Source: Opitutia bacterium UBA4506
GTDB taxonomy: Bacteria > Verrucomicrobiota > Verrucomicrobiia > Opitutales > Puniceicoccaceae
Assembly (NCBI GenBank): GCA_002388665.1
Contig: DGMY01000030.1
Coordinates: 1 to 12,920 of the forward strand
DNA length: 12,920 nt
Direction: 5' to 3'
Under the pieces are notes generated by a model. It searched no databases and was not told where the DNA came from. It was given only the letters and a program-made list of their open reading frames with translations. A program made the position numbers and the translations under genes. Positions 5,836 to 12,919 of this stretch are shown here, one piece after another (position 1 is the stretch's first letter; every line of letters begins with the position of its first letter).

Positions 5836-8800
5836 TTAATTCGTTATCTGCAAACGAACAAAGGCTCGATCCTGCGAAGCCGGCGCGGTCCAAGTTTGGA
5901 AATACTCGTTCTGAGAACTGTCGAAAGACTCGTTACTCACGCCCTCGTCGCTCCAATCGGCCTCTACGGAGAGAGATTCCGAGTGCTTGAGCTGATAGGT
6001 CATTTCAGCCGCACCTTTTTGATAGGCCAAGCGGAACTGCACGCCGCCATCACTAGTGACGTCAATAATCTGTCGGACCGCTTTGTGGGCATCATTGATT
6101 AGCGGGTCAGTGCCCAAGGCACGCTCGGCGGCATTGCTCAAGCCATCATGATCCGGATCATCCTCGGGATCGCGCTGCTCGACCGATGCCTCTCCCCAAT
6201 CATGGGCGTCACTCCAGTTGGAATAGTAGCCATCCGTCAGAGCGAGAAAGCTTTGGGTCAGTCTCTCACCTAAGAGAAGCAAACTGGGCGCATCGTAGTG
6301 CGAGCCATCAAAACGACTGAGGGCGCTGGCATTTACCCAATCGGCATGACTGTCGGCATCGGCCACATTCATCTGCGCTGCTTGTATTGTCTCCCGATAC
6401 GGATATCCCTCTTCCTCAGAAGTACGGGCGATGATCACAGGCAGATCCGGTATCCCCAAGTCCGCACGCAGGCGTGCAATGAACTCGGTCAAGTTCGCTT
6501 CATACACTGCGGCTCTCGCTTCGGTCGCATCGCTGGCCCCCTGTGCCCAAAAGAAACCCTTCAGGGTATAACTGTGTCCAGCATTCGTCAGCAGACTCGT
6601 CGCCTCGTCGATCTGGCTGAGCAGCTCGCTATATAGCATGTGACCACTGGTGGCATCCGGATCCCAGTCTTCGTCCAGATTAGTGCCACCACGCGTGAAC
6701 TTGATGATACCAGGATTACTTTCATTGAATTCGACGAGTGTGCGACCAATCCCAATCTCCGGACCAAACACATCGTTGGAGGTGGGCCCCAGCGTTGTGT
6801 ATCCATTGGATTGCTTGATATTGGAAAAAGACCCAGTCGTATCCGTATCGTAGTGGAAAATCACCATAGCGTCCGCGTCGCTCGCTGGAACATATCCTTC
6901 AAAATTGGCACGACCACTGGCATTCGACTGTCCAGATAGGATGTATAAATTGTAGTGAGTCGGCTCTGCCACGTTTTCGTAGAGCTTGATATTCTTGAAG
7001 GTCACATCCAGCGATGCATTGGCATCGTCATCGGCAGTGAACACCAGATAGTTCGTGGTACCGGTAAAGTAATTCCCGACCGGGATCTGATACGTCATAC
7101 TGGACGTTCCGGCTACATAGCGCGGCGAGTAGTTCCAACCGGCACTGGAGCTTGCATTCTCCGAACCACTGACCACGAAAATCCTTGGCGCATTATTGAC
7201 TGTCAGATCCTCATCCAAACCGATGGAAACCAGCTCACCGGTATCCGGCCCTTCCATCTCAAACTCTAGAACCGTGTAGGGGGTGACCGTGTAGGGAAAG
7301 GTCAGCGCTTTCCAAGTGTTCCCCGTGAAGTGAATCTCCAAGCCGTCAGCAGAAACCTCCGCTCCCCCCGCATGGTCCTGATTGGTATGATACGACATGA
7401 TCGACAAATCCGAGAGATCGATCGGATCTGCCGAACTCACATTGTAAGCCGTGAACTCACTGGTGCTTCGTCCGGCCTCGTCCCCGGCAGGCAATATATA
7501 GTTAAGATTCCGCATTGTTCCATCGGGCGCCTCCAATAACACGAGCAAGCTGCCCAACTCCTGTGTCGGATCCGATACGGTGACTTCGGCGGGCTCCACT
7601 GATTCATCCAGCATCAACAAGCAGGGTTGATCCACCTCCAGAGTATAACCATTTGGCGTCGTAAAGGTTCCCGCCGAGTAAAAGGCGAACTGTGCCAGTT
7701 CTCGGCCCGCATGCCGGACTGCTTGGAGATCCGGCGTGTTCGAAAGAATTTCGATGGGGTTACCACCTCGCCAGGTATCGAACTCCGGCTTGGTAACCGC
7801 AGGCACCACCACACAGGCATAGCTCTCGTCCACTGGCGTGAGTCCATGATCGAACCAGAGCGAAAAGACATCATTCGTGATCATCGTGGAAGGCAGGCTA
7901 TCATTAATCTCATACCAATTTCCGGACTGTGATTTGGCCGCCACCGTCACATCCCCGCCAGATGGCAGCAGATAGCCGACCCCATCATGATGGACCCATT
8001 CCAAATCCGCAGGCGTGAACTCGCCGATTCCAAGAACACTTTCCCCGGCTGCTGTGCCCATGCTGACATCGCCATCGAGAAAGACCTGGTTCACCGTAGT
8101 ATTCACAGGCAAACTACCGTTGCCCCCATTGATCCCGGCACCGAGCATCGCGTAGGCATCGTCGAAATAGAACCAGCCCTTCTTCGCCGTCACACTGTCG
8201 TAGGCATGATCGTAGGCCATGGCACCTTCGGTTCCGTTACTGATGCCACCGGCGAACTTCTGCGTACCCAGATTCCCCGACGGGGGTTCGGCCGGATCGC
8301 GATGGAGAGTCGTGGTTCCCGGCACCCGTCCCCAGTCCCAGATCGGGAAAATTTCCAGATACTCCTCCCCATCCTGCATAAGAAAAGTCCCGCCCACGGA
8401 AAGGAACTGCCCTTGTCGACCGTCTCCGTTGAGATATTCAGTGCCTTCGTTGTGATAACTCCAGAGCTTGGTCGAGAGCTGATACCCCGCGCCCGCCTGC
8501 ACCATAAAGTCCGTCTTCCAAAACTCACGATTCCCCGCGATTTGGCTCTCCGCGCCATGCACCATGTGCTGGTAAAAAGCTTCGAGTTCGGCGGCCCGGG
8601 GCAATGGGCTGTTCAATTCGCGCAAATGCTCCAGACCATAGACGATCGGATCATGGTAGCGGAGCGTCACGTAATCGTAGTTGTCGTGGGAGATCTTACG
8701 GTTCGTAATATTGGGATCGAGCACACCGTAACGGTTGGTCCATTGGTGCCCCTCCAAAACATAGTCCTGAACGACAGCCTTCTGCTCTGCAGAAAACTCG

Positions 8801-9579
8801 AAAGAAAGGCCCTCCGTCATCGCGATCCAGAAACCCATGTCCGTGACATAGTGCGCCCCGTAAAAACCATTATAGAGTGCTGCGCCGTGTTGATAGAAGG
8901 AATAGTCGAGCCGCACACCTTCTTTTGAATTATTGTTCGTAACGGATGTGCGCCCCACTTCGGACTTATAGGCGGCCTGCGCCTTGATGCGCTCCATTTG
9001 CGCTTCGAGCGCGGACAAATCATCGTTCAGAATCTCCAGATACACGCGACTGAAAGAGGTATAGAGCGTATTCTGAGCCGACCAGTAGGTGTCGGAGCGC
9101 AACGCCTTCAACTCAGCCAGGCGTGCGGTGCCATCGGTCAGGATTTCCGGCGACAAATCGTCATGACAGATCATGAGTATGGCGCCGAGCTGCTGGGCAG
9201 TATTCACCTCCTGGTGCCACCAGTTGGAGGAATAAATATTTGAGTCGGACAGCCAGTAGTCCAGGCCGCTTTCAATCGCGGCGAGAGCCGAGCTGTCCCC
9301 ATATAAACTATGCCCGACCCGATAATACCCCGCTCCGATCGCCCGCAGGCGGCGGAGATGAAAAATCGGCGTCCAGCGAGAGGCATCGCGATCATAGTAG
9401 TTAATGTCCGACCAAGAGCCGTCGGCATTCTGGTCTGTCAAGAAGTCTGCCGCCTCCGAAATATCGGTCTTCGCCACAAAGTCCTCGTGGATACGCAGTC
9501 GCATGGTATCGATCTCCGAAGCGGAGAGTAAAACGACAGTCAGACAGAACAGCGCAAAGATTCGGGGGAATAGAGGCAC
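5836..9579 (-). CDS. PL8 polysaccharide lyase fused to SASA/CE6-like acetylesterase
   Basis: A 1247-residue secreted protein with a GTG start and signal peptide (residues ~1-20). No Shine-Dalgarno is evident and the frame is open upstream, so the start is uncertain. Residues ~25-700 follow the PL8 plan (alpha/alpha-toroid plus beta-sandwiches, as in hyaluronate, chondroitin AC and xanthan lyases): N119-W-W aromatic patch, N170, H231 in Y-Q-H-G, Y240 in L-Y-N-G-F-Y-G, R294, N377-E378 and the W-D-W-G-R-V-P-G-T-T-T block (415-424). PL8 enzymes cleave uronic-acid-containing chains by beta-elimination. Residues ~712-868 are an extra beta-sandwich, possibly substrate-binding. Residues ~874-1115 are a SASA/CE6-type SGNH esterase: G-Q-S885-N, G-G-T-N967, Q1013-G and D1091-x-x-H1094. 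Residues 1137-1160 are Asp-rich and thrombospondin-3-like, followed by a last beta domain. It lies downstream of, and is probably co-transcribed with, the PEP-CTERM gene. The substrate is unproven; the fusion suggests an acetylated polyuronide or glycosaminoglycan-like polymer. Confidence 0.88.
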   Translation of the reverse strand: MPLFPRIFALFCLTVVLLSASEIDTMRLRIHEDFVAKTDISEAADFLTDQNADGSWSDINYYDRDASRWTPIFHLRRLRAIGAGYYRVGHSLYGDSSALAAIESGLDYWLSDSNIYSSNWWHQEVNTAQQLGAILMICHDDLSPEILTDGTARLAELKALRSDTYWSAQNTLYTSFSRVYLEILNDDLSALEAQMERIKAQAAYKSEVGRTSVTNNNSKEGVRLDYSFYQHGAALYNGFYGAHYVTDMGFWIAMTEGLSFEFSAEQKAVVQDYVLEGHQWTNRYGVLDPNITNRKISHDNYDYVTLRYHDPIVYGLEHLRELNSPLPRAAELEAFYQHMVHGAESQIAGNREFWKTDFMVQAGAGYQLSTKLWSYHNEGTEYLNGDGRQGQFLSVGGTFLMQDGEEYLEIFPIWDWGRVPGTTTLHRDPAEPPSGNLGTQKFAGGISNGTEGAMAYDHAYDSVTAKKGWFYFDDAYAMLGAGINGGNGSLPVNTTVNQVFLDGDVSMGTAAGESVLGIGEFTPADLEWVHHDGVGYLLPSGGDVTVAAKSQSGNWYEINDSLPSTMITNDVFSLWFDHGLTPVDESYACVVVPAVTKPEFDTWRGGNPIEILSNTPDLQAVRHAGRELAQFAFYSAGTFTTPNGYTLEVDQPCLLMLDESVEPAEVTVSDPTQELGSLLVLLEAPDGTMRNLNYILPAGDEAGRSTSEFTAYNVSSADPIDLSDLSIMSYHTNQDHAGGAEVSADGLEIHFTGNTWKALTFPYTVTPYTVLEFEMEGPDTGELVSIGLDEDLTVNNAPRIFVVSGSENASSSAGWNYSPRYVAGTSSMTYQIPVGNYFTGTTNYLVFTADDDANASLDVTFKNIKLYENVAEPTHYNLYILSGQSNASGRANFEGYVPASDADAMVIFHYDTDTTGSFSNIKQSNGYTTLGPTSNDVFGPEIGIGRTLVEFNESNPGIIKFTRGGTNLDEDWDPDATSGHMLYSELLSQIDEATSLLTNAGHSYTLKGFFWAQGASDATEARAAVYEANLTEFIARLRADLGIPDLPVIIARTSEEEGYPYRETIQAAQMNVADADSHADWVNASALSRFDGSHYDAPSLLLLGERLTQSFLALTDGYYSNWSDAHDWGEASVEQRDPEDDPDHDGLSNAAERALGTDPLINDAHKAVRQIIDVTSDGGVQFRLAYQKGAAEMTYQLKHSESLSVEADWSDEGVSNESFDSSQNEYFQTWTAPASQDRAFVRLQITN

Positions 9580-9656
9580 GAAAAAGCTGACGATGCGGGG
9601 TGGAACACAAAGAGAAATCCCAGGCCGGGGTTCCTCCAGTGAACAAATAATTATAT

Positions 9657-9674
9657 GTCGGCAAAAATGCCGAC
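9657..9674 (-). terminator. Perfect hairpin between PEP-CTERM and lyase genes
   Basis: A 7-bp stem GTCGGCA / TGCCGAC with a 4-base loop, two bases past the PEP-CTERM stop codon (9677-9679). On the minus strand it is followed by an A/T-rich run (ATATAATTATTTG) instead of pure T. It could partly terminate, giving a higher level of the small upstream protein than of the lyase, or protect the upstream 3' end. TATAAT in the run resembles a -10 box, but no -35 matches. Confidence 0.5.
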
Positions 9675-9676
9675 GC

Positions 9677-10369
9677 CTAGCGACGACGGCGAAGCATCAA
9701 CCAAGCAAAGCCCAAGCTACCGGCGATCAGTCCGAAAGCCTGAGGTTCGGGCACTACCGTCAAGTAAGCCCCTCCATTCGGCTCGCTGCTCAGTGTATTC
9801 TTTCGATAGAACTGGATGTCGTGCGCGGTACTCGAGGTATCGGCTGTTATGCCCGAAGTCAACAGGACAGCCACATAATCAAAAGTCGTCTGGCTTTGAA
9901 CGATGGACGTGACATCATAGCTGGCCACTCCTCCTGTAACACTAAAATCACCCGCCAGGATCGTACCGGCACTCGTCCCGGTCGTCGCAATACCGTGAGC
10001 CGTATCGGCATCCATTCCGACACTGCCAAGAGAAGAGGAATTCGTTCCGACCAGATAGGCTGTCACATCTTGGCCATCTCCAAGCTTAGCGCTATAGGCC
10101 ACATTCAGAGTGATCGAGCTTGCCGAAGAAATTTCCGCATCAAACGAGGAGATATCAAATATCAGGGCCGTCTCGAAAACAGTGTTTCCCGAAGACGCAT
10201 TACCCGCGAGTAAGGCATCCGTGGCGCCAGAATAAAACCAACTGCCGCTACCACCTGATTCATTCACTCGTTCCGCGTCCGTAAAGGCAATGGTCGTCTG
10301 GCCGTATGTGCTCAGGGCGAACGTGGACAATGAGGCAAGAGGTAAGACAGCGTATTTGAGGTATTTCAT
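9677..10369 (-). CDS. Small PEP-CTERM surface protein upstream of the lyase
   Basis: A 230-residue exported protein starting at the ATG ending at 10369. M-K-Y-L-K-Y leads into a signal peptide ending near residue 23. The body (~24-205) is Ser/Thr/Gly-rich and beta-structured, with strand patterns (L-I-F-D-I-S-S-F, S-I-T-L-N-V, V-T-A-Y-L-V) reminiscent of DNRLRE-type sandwiches like the protein at 3931-4668, but too divergent for me to name. Residues 206-230 are a PEP-CTERM tail (P-E-P at 207-209, hydrophobic helix, R-R-R-R). It is the first gene of a minus-strand unit, with a 97-bp gap containing a hairpin before the lyase, and is divergent from the LacI gene. It may hold substrate or lyase near the cell surface; that is inference. 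No good Shine-Dalgarno is visible. Confidence 0.82.
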   Translation of the reverse strand: MKYLKYAVLPLASLSTFALSTYGQTTIAFTDAERVNESGGSGSWFYSGATDALLAGNASSGNTVFETALIFDISSFDAEISSASSITLNVAYSAKLGDGQDVTAYLVGTNSSSLGSVGMDADTAHGIATTGTSAGTILAGDFSVTGGVASYDVTSIVQSQTTFDYVAVLLTSGITADTSSTAHDIQFYRKNTLSSEPNGGAYLTVVPEPQAFGLIAGSLGFAWLMLRRRR

Positions 10370-10499
10370 GGGTCAATGGATCTGGAGACTAGGGGTTTCC
10401 ATAGGGCTGAGAGCATCATCACGTCGCCCAATGGGAGAAGGGAGTTCATGTTAGTAATAATAAAGGTGAGCAAATTTTATGCTGGTTTCAAGTGTCCCC

Positions 10500-10519
10500 A
10501 TGAGTTACACGTAACTCAT
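10500..10519. promoter_or_regulatory. LacI-type operator, perfect 9+2+9 palindrome
   Basis: ATGAGTTACACGTAACTCAT has perfect 9-bp arms around a 2-bp centre. It lies in the divergent interval between the PEP-CTERM/lyase unit (start 10369) and the LacI gene, about 130 bp and 40 bp from their coding starts. LacI-family proteins bind short symmetric sites and usually control adjacent genes and themselves, so this is the best candidate operator in the window for both. The ATG inside it is followed by a stop after four codons. Confidence 0.65.
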
Positions 10520-10586
10520 AACCTCGAATCCCCCCCAAAGCAACCCAAACAACCCCACCCTGGAGGACATAGCAAAGCGGGTCGGC
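10515..10586 (+). other. In-frame 5' extension of LacI gene encoding first HTH helix
   Basis: In the LacI frame, a stop (TAA, 10512-10514) is followed by 24 open codons reading ...N-N-P-T-L-E-D-I-A-K-R-V-G, which is the standard start of a LacI DNA-binding domain and joins without a break to V/M-S-K-M-T-V-S-R at 10587. No ATG, GTG or TTG occurs in it. Possible starts are CTG (10560) or ATA (10518). A run of seven C (10530-10536) could instead mark a 1-bp indel; removing one C would connect to an upstream frame with ATG at 10448. I favour a rare start because the palindrome at 10500-10519 would otherwise be coding. Confidence 0.6.
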
Positions 10587-11564
10587 GTGTCTAAGATGAC
10601 CGTCTCGCGTGTGCTGCGCGGCACGGGGCGAACGAGCCAAGCGACCACCGAGAAAGTGAAGGCAGCGGCGAAACAGCTCGGCTACCGCCCCAACCCGATG
10701 GTCCAGTGCTTAATGACACATGTGCGCAAACAACGCGTCGAACAAACCTCCAACATCGCCTGGGTGATGACGCACCGCCCCAACGAATCGATTGCAGAGC
10801 CGCTACTTGATATCGAGAGGGGCGCTCAAACTCAGGCCAATGAGTTGGGCTATGCAATGATCCGCTTTCATCTGGATCCGGAGCTTCAGGATGCCCAGGC
10901 ACTGGCGCGGATACTCAAAGCCCGTGGCGTGCAGGGAGGCATCATTGCTCCAGTCAAGAATCCAAGTGTCCAACCGGTCTTTCCCTGGGAGGATTTCGCA
11001 CTGGCCACCATTGGGCGCTCACTAAGCCGGCCCGCGCTGCACTACACCATGTCGCATCACTACCACATCATGCAGCAGGTTCTGGATAAGGTGTGCGACC
11101 ACGGCTACCATAAGATCGGTTTGTTGATCGGCTCACCGTCATGGGAAGTCAGAGTCGACTATGCCACAGTCATGGTCTTTCAACAGTACTGCCTGCAGGC
11201 CGGGATCGCCCCGGACATAGCCTACCAAACCTGTGGCCGATGGTCTTCGTCCGATCACTTGGATTGGTTTAAGCATTTCCAGCCCGATGCCATCATAGCC
11301 GACTATGGCTACCGATACCGCACGTTAGTCGACGCCGGACTGCCCATGGCAAAGGTTGGCTTTGCCAGTCTGAGCTGGAAAAAAGAAACCACAAACTGCT
11401 CCGGAATCAAGCAGCCCTTTCATGCCCTAGGTGCCAGCGCGGTCGACCTGGTCTCTGCACAAATCATACGCAATGAAAGAGGCCTCCCCCATGCCCCGAA
11501 AGCGATTTTAATGGAAGGCGAATGGGTCGAAGGAAACACACTGTCAAGAATCTCCGGGGAATAG
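10587..11564 (+). CDS. LacI-family transcriptional regulator
   Basis: Coordinates use GTG at 10587, the first conventional start (325 residues), but the true protein very probably begins further upstream. From 10587 the recognition helix is present (S-K-M-T-V-S-R-V-L-R-G), then T-E-K-V-K-A-A-A-K-Q-L-G-Y-R-P-N, the family hinge. Residues ~45-320 are a periplasmic-binding-protein-like effector domain (N-I-A-W-V-M at the first strand, G-V-Q-G-G-I-I-A-P, H-K-I-G-L-L-I-G, P-D-A-I-I-A-D, a terminal M-E-G-E-W-V-E-G). Translation from GTG alone would lack helix 1 of the HTH and could not bind normally. The gene is divergent from the PEP-CTERM/lyase unit, with a palindromic operator between, so it likely represses that unit and itself until a sugar ligand binds; the ligand is unknown. 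Confidence 0.88.
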   Translation: MSKMTVSRVLRGTGRTSQATTEKVKAAAKQLGYRPNPMVQCLMTHVRKQRVEQTSNIAWVMTHRPNESIAEPLLDIERGAQTQANELGYAMIRFHLDPELQDAQALARILKARGVQGGIIAPVKNPSVQPVFPWEDFALATIGRSLSRPALHYTMSHHYHIMQQVLDKVCDHGYHKIGLLIGSPSWEVRVDYATVMVFQQYCLQAGIAPDIAYQTCGRWSSSDHLDWFKHFQPDAIIADYGYRYRTLVDAGLPMAKVGFASLSWKKETTNCSGIKQPFHALGASAVDLVSAQIIRNERGLPHAPKAILMEGEWVEGNTLSRISGE

Positions 11565-11657
11565 TGGATGCGGTAAATTGAGTGGTTGCCCTTAGGAAGG
11601 ACCCCCTGAACTCGACCAGTCTCCATGTTAGTCGGGTAGCTTTCTGTTTGTTGTAGC
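11565..11657. other. Short spacer between LacI gene and IS66 left end
   Basis: No gene and no convincing terminator for the LacI gene. The sequence up to 11657 is taken as host flank because the IS66-like terminus GTAAGCG begins at 11658. The element's right end is missing, so target-site duplication cannot be checked. Confidence 0.4.
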
Positions 11658-11716
11658 GTAAGCGTCCGGTGATGGACCTCCTTCCTGGAACCCTCTTGGG
11701 GTGATAATCTGTGTGG

Positions 11717-12073
11717 ATGGAATCGATAGAAGCTGAAGTTTGTTCTGAAGAGGTCCAGAGGGACCGCAAGGGTCGCCGGATGTTGGGTCGCAGGAAATGG
11801 TTTCGTCTGACGTGCGAGTATGATTCGAGCGGGCTGACGCAGGAGGCGTTTTGCGAGCGCGAAGGAATCAACTACCACACGTTCGTCGCGCGGCTGGGTC
11901 GGCGCAGGCGCGAAGAAGGAGAGCCTTTATCGGATGCGGGGAAGTTCCATGAGATAAGCTTGAGCGGGCCGGTGAGTCATAGTGGGTTGGAAGTGGTTCT
12001 GCCAGACGGAACGCTGATTCGTGGCGAGGATGCCGGAAGGTTGTCCGAGTTGATCCGCCTGTTGTGGGGTTAG
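11717..12073 (+). CDS. tnpA: IS66 accessory protein TnpA
   Basis: A 118-residue protein from the ATG at 11717 (an in-frame GTG at 11711 is also possible). It has the TnpA pattern of IS66 elements: a helix-turn-helix-like segment S-G-L-T-Q-E-A-F-C-E-R-E-G-I-N-Y-H-T-F followed by R-R-R-R, and a C-terminal V-V-L-P-D-G-T-L-I-R-G segment. Its length is normal for the family. Its stop is followed after one base by the tnpB start at 12075, the usual IS66 gene order. TnpA is needed for IS66 transposition but has no known catalysis. Here it is probably intact yet useless, since its partners are deleted. Confidence 0.8.
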   Translation: MESIEAEVCSEEVQRDRKGRRMLGRRKWFRLTCEYDSSGLTQEAFCEREGINYHTFVARLGRRRREEGEPLSDAGKFHEISLSGPVSHSGLEVVLPDGTLIRGEDAGRLSELIRLLWG

Positions 12074-12074
12074 A

Positions 12075-12127
12075 ATGTTCAGTTTCGCTCTTCAGACGAA
12101 AGTTTACCTGGCCGTGGAGGCAGTGGA
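12075..12127 (+). pseudogene. tnpB: IS66 tnpB 5' fragment
   Basis: ATG at 12075 opens M-F-S-F-A-L-Q-T-K-V-Y-L-A-V-E-A-V-E, matching the N-terminus of IS66 TnpB, which normally continues D-M-R-K-G-F-D-G-L. At that exact point the sequence switches to tnpC. The shared CAGTGGA (12121-12127) fits both the expected tnpB codons and tnpC, so the deletion probably used this microhomology. The frame ends at 12213-12215 after junk residues. Confidence 0.65.
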
Positions 12128-12414
12128 GTCCTCTGATCAGCCATTGCCTGCTCGGGGAGACCCGACTCGACAACAACCTTATCGAGAATGCCATCCGACC
12201 TTCCGCTGTCGGTAAGAAAAACTATCTGTTCATCGGATCGCCCGAGGCCGGAAAACGAACCGCCGTGATCTACTCCATCATCGTCTCCTGTCAACGCCAC
12301 CGAGTCGATCCACTGGCTTACATGACCGACCTGCACCATCGGCTGCCGACTATGAGCAATCAGTGCGATCTGGATCCGCTCTTGCCTGCAACTCTCCTAC
12401 AAGCGGAGTCATAA
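12121..12414 (+). pseudogene. tnpC: IS66 transposase TnpC, C-terminal fragment
   Basis: From 12121 the frame reads Q-W-S-P-L-I-S-H, then L-D-N-N-L-I-E-N-A-I-R-P-S-A-V-G-K-K-N-Y-L-F, A-V-I-Y-S-I-I, H-R-V-D-P-L-A-Y and D-L-D-P-L-L-P-A-T. This is the conserved end of the IS66 transposase, including the D-N-N-x-x-E-N-x-I-R-P catalytic-core segment with the last acidic residue. The first ~400 residues are missing. The final codons (L-Q-A-E-S, stop at 12412-12414) come from the adjoining palindromic repeat, so both ends are broken. Confidence 0.75.
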
Positions 12415-12680
12415 CGTAGCTGAGGCGGCCCGCCTCAGGCCCAGGGAAAATCAGAAGCGGGACGCATCTGCCACTTTTTCGACGCAATTCGGGACACCCC
12501 TCCTACAATCGGTCTCATAACGTAGCTGAGGCGGCCCGCCTCAGGCCCAGGGAGGATCAGAAGCGGGACGCATCTGCCACTTTTTCGACGCAATTCGGGA
12601 CACCCACCTACAAGCGGACAATAACGTAGCTGAGGCGGCCCGCCTCAGGCCCAGGGAGGATCAGAAGCGGGACGCATCTG
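12393..12680. repeat. Tandem palindromic repeat array, three ~105-bp units
   Basis: Same family and orientation as the array at 3151-3546. Palindrome centres lie at 12420-12438, 12526-12544 and 12630-12648 (periods 106 and 104). All three have the CTGAGGCGGCCCGCCTCAG form, a 9-bp stem with one central base. Each unit also carries GCGGGACGC, and the first two carry GGACACCC. The array begins inside the last codons of the IS66 tnpC fragment. Confidence 0.9.
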
Positions 12681-12888
12681 CCACTTTCAGGACAACACAA
12701 CGATCCCGATTCGGAACAGAAGTGATCAAAAAGGAAAAACACGCGCCACCCAAACACCTAAAAATCGAGGACACTCCCCTCACGCTCACCTCGGCCACCC
12801 TATCCCTCTTCGCATACTCGACGCGCTCCTCTCCAGCGAATCCTGTCAATTAATTTCCCGCCTCAAACGATGGGTGTCCCAAAACTTC
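12680..12888. repeat. Tail of composite repeat block, copy B
   Basis: Near-identical to 3541-3730 but about 19 bp longer, mainly through an extra ACTCCCCTCAC-like segment around 12770 and a few bases near 12750. The order array, tail, satellite is the same as in the first block, supporting one composite element present twice in direct orientation. No gene is evident; the minus-strand frame at 12661-12849 is repeat sequence. Confidence 0.85.
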
Positions 12889-12891
12889 CCC

Positions 12892-12919
12892 CTGCCTTCC
12901 GCCCTCTGACCTCTGACCT
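12892..12919. repeat. CTGACCT-type heptanucleotide satellite, third site
   Basis: Four units (CTGCCTT, CCGCCCT, CTGACCT, CTGACCT) reach the window edge and probably continue. GGGTGTCC lies upstream at 12872-12879, as it does before the satellite at 3763. Confidence 0.85.

Larger units (their letters stand above)
11658..12393 (+). mobile_element. IS66-family insertion sequence remnant
   Basis: The left end starts GTAAGCGTCCGG at 11658; IS66 elements characteristically begin GTAAGCG. Inside are a whole tnpA, the first ~17 codons of tnpB and the last ~90 codons of tnpC. A complete IS66 is about 2.5 kb or more, so most is gone. No complementary CGCTTAC right end is present: the element stops inside the end of tnpC where a palindromic repeat array begins (~12393). 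It cannot transpose on its own. Confidence 0.8.

Noticed and set aside
7987..8928. Plus-strand 313-codon frame opposite the lyase
   Set aside because: It lies wholly antisense to the well-supported PL8 region and shows no recognisable domain; the long open frame follows from codon bias on the coding strand.
9650..9655. TATAAT as a -10 box for the lyase gene
   Set aside because: No -35-like hexamer at 16-18 bp upstream, and the site lies directly in the A/T-rich tail of a hairpin; not defensible as a promoter.
10376..10594. Plus-strand 72-codon frame upstream of the LacI gene
   Set aside because: It overlaps the operator palindrome and the true LacI HTH codons in another frame; it is only relevant if one C in the C7 tract is a sequence error.
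11420..11878. Minus-strand frames across the LacI end and IS66 left end
   Set aside because: They cross an IS boundary and overlap two real genes on the other strand; no recognisable domain.
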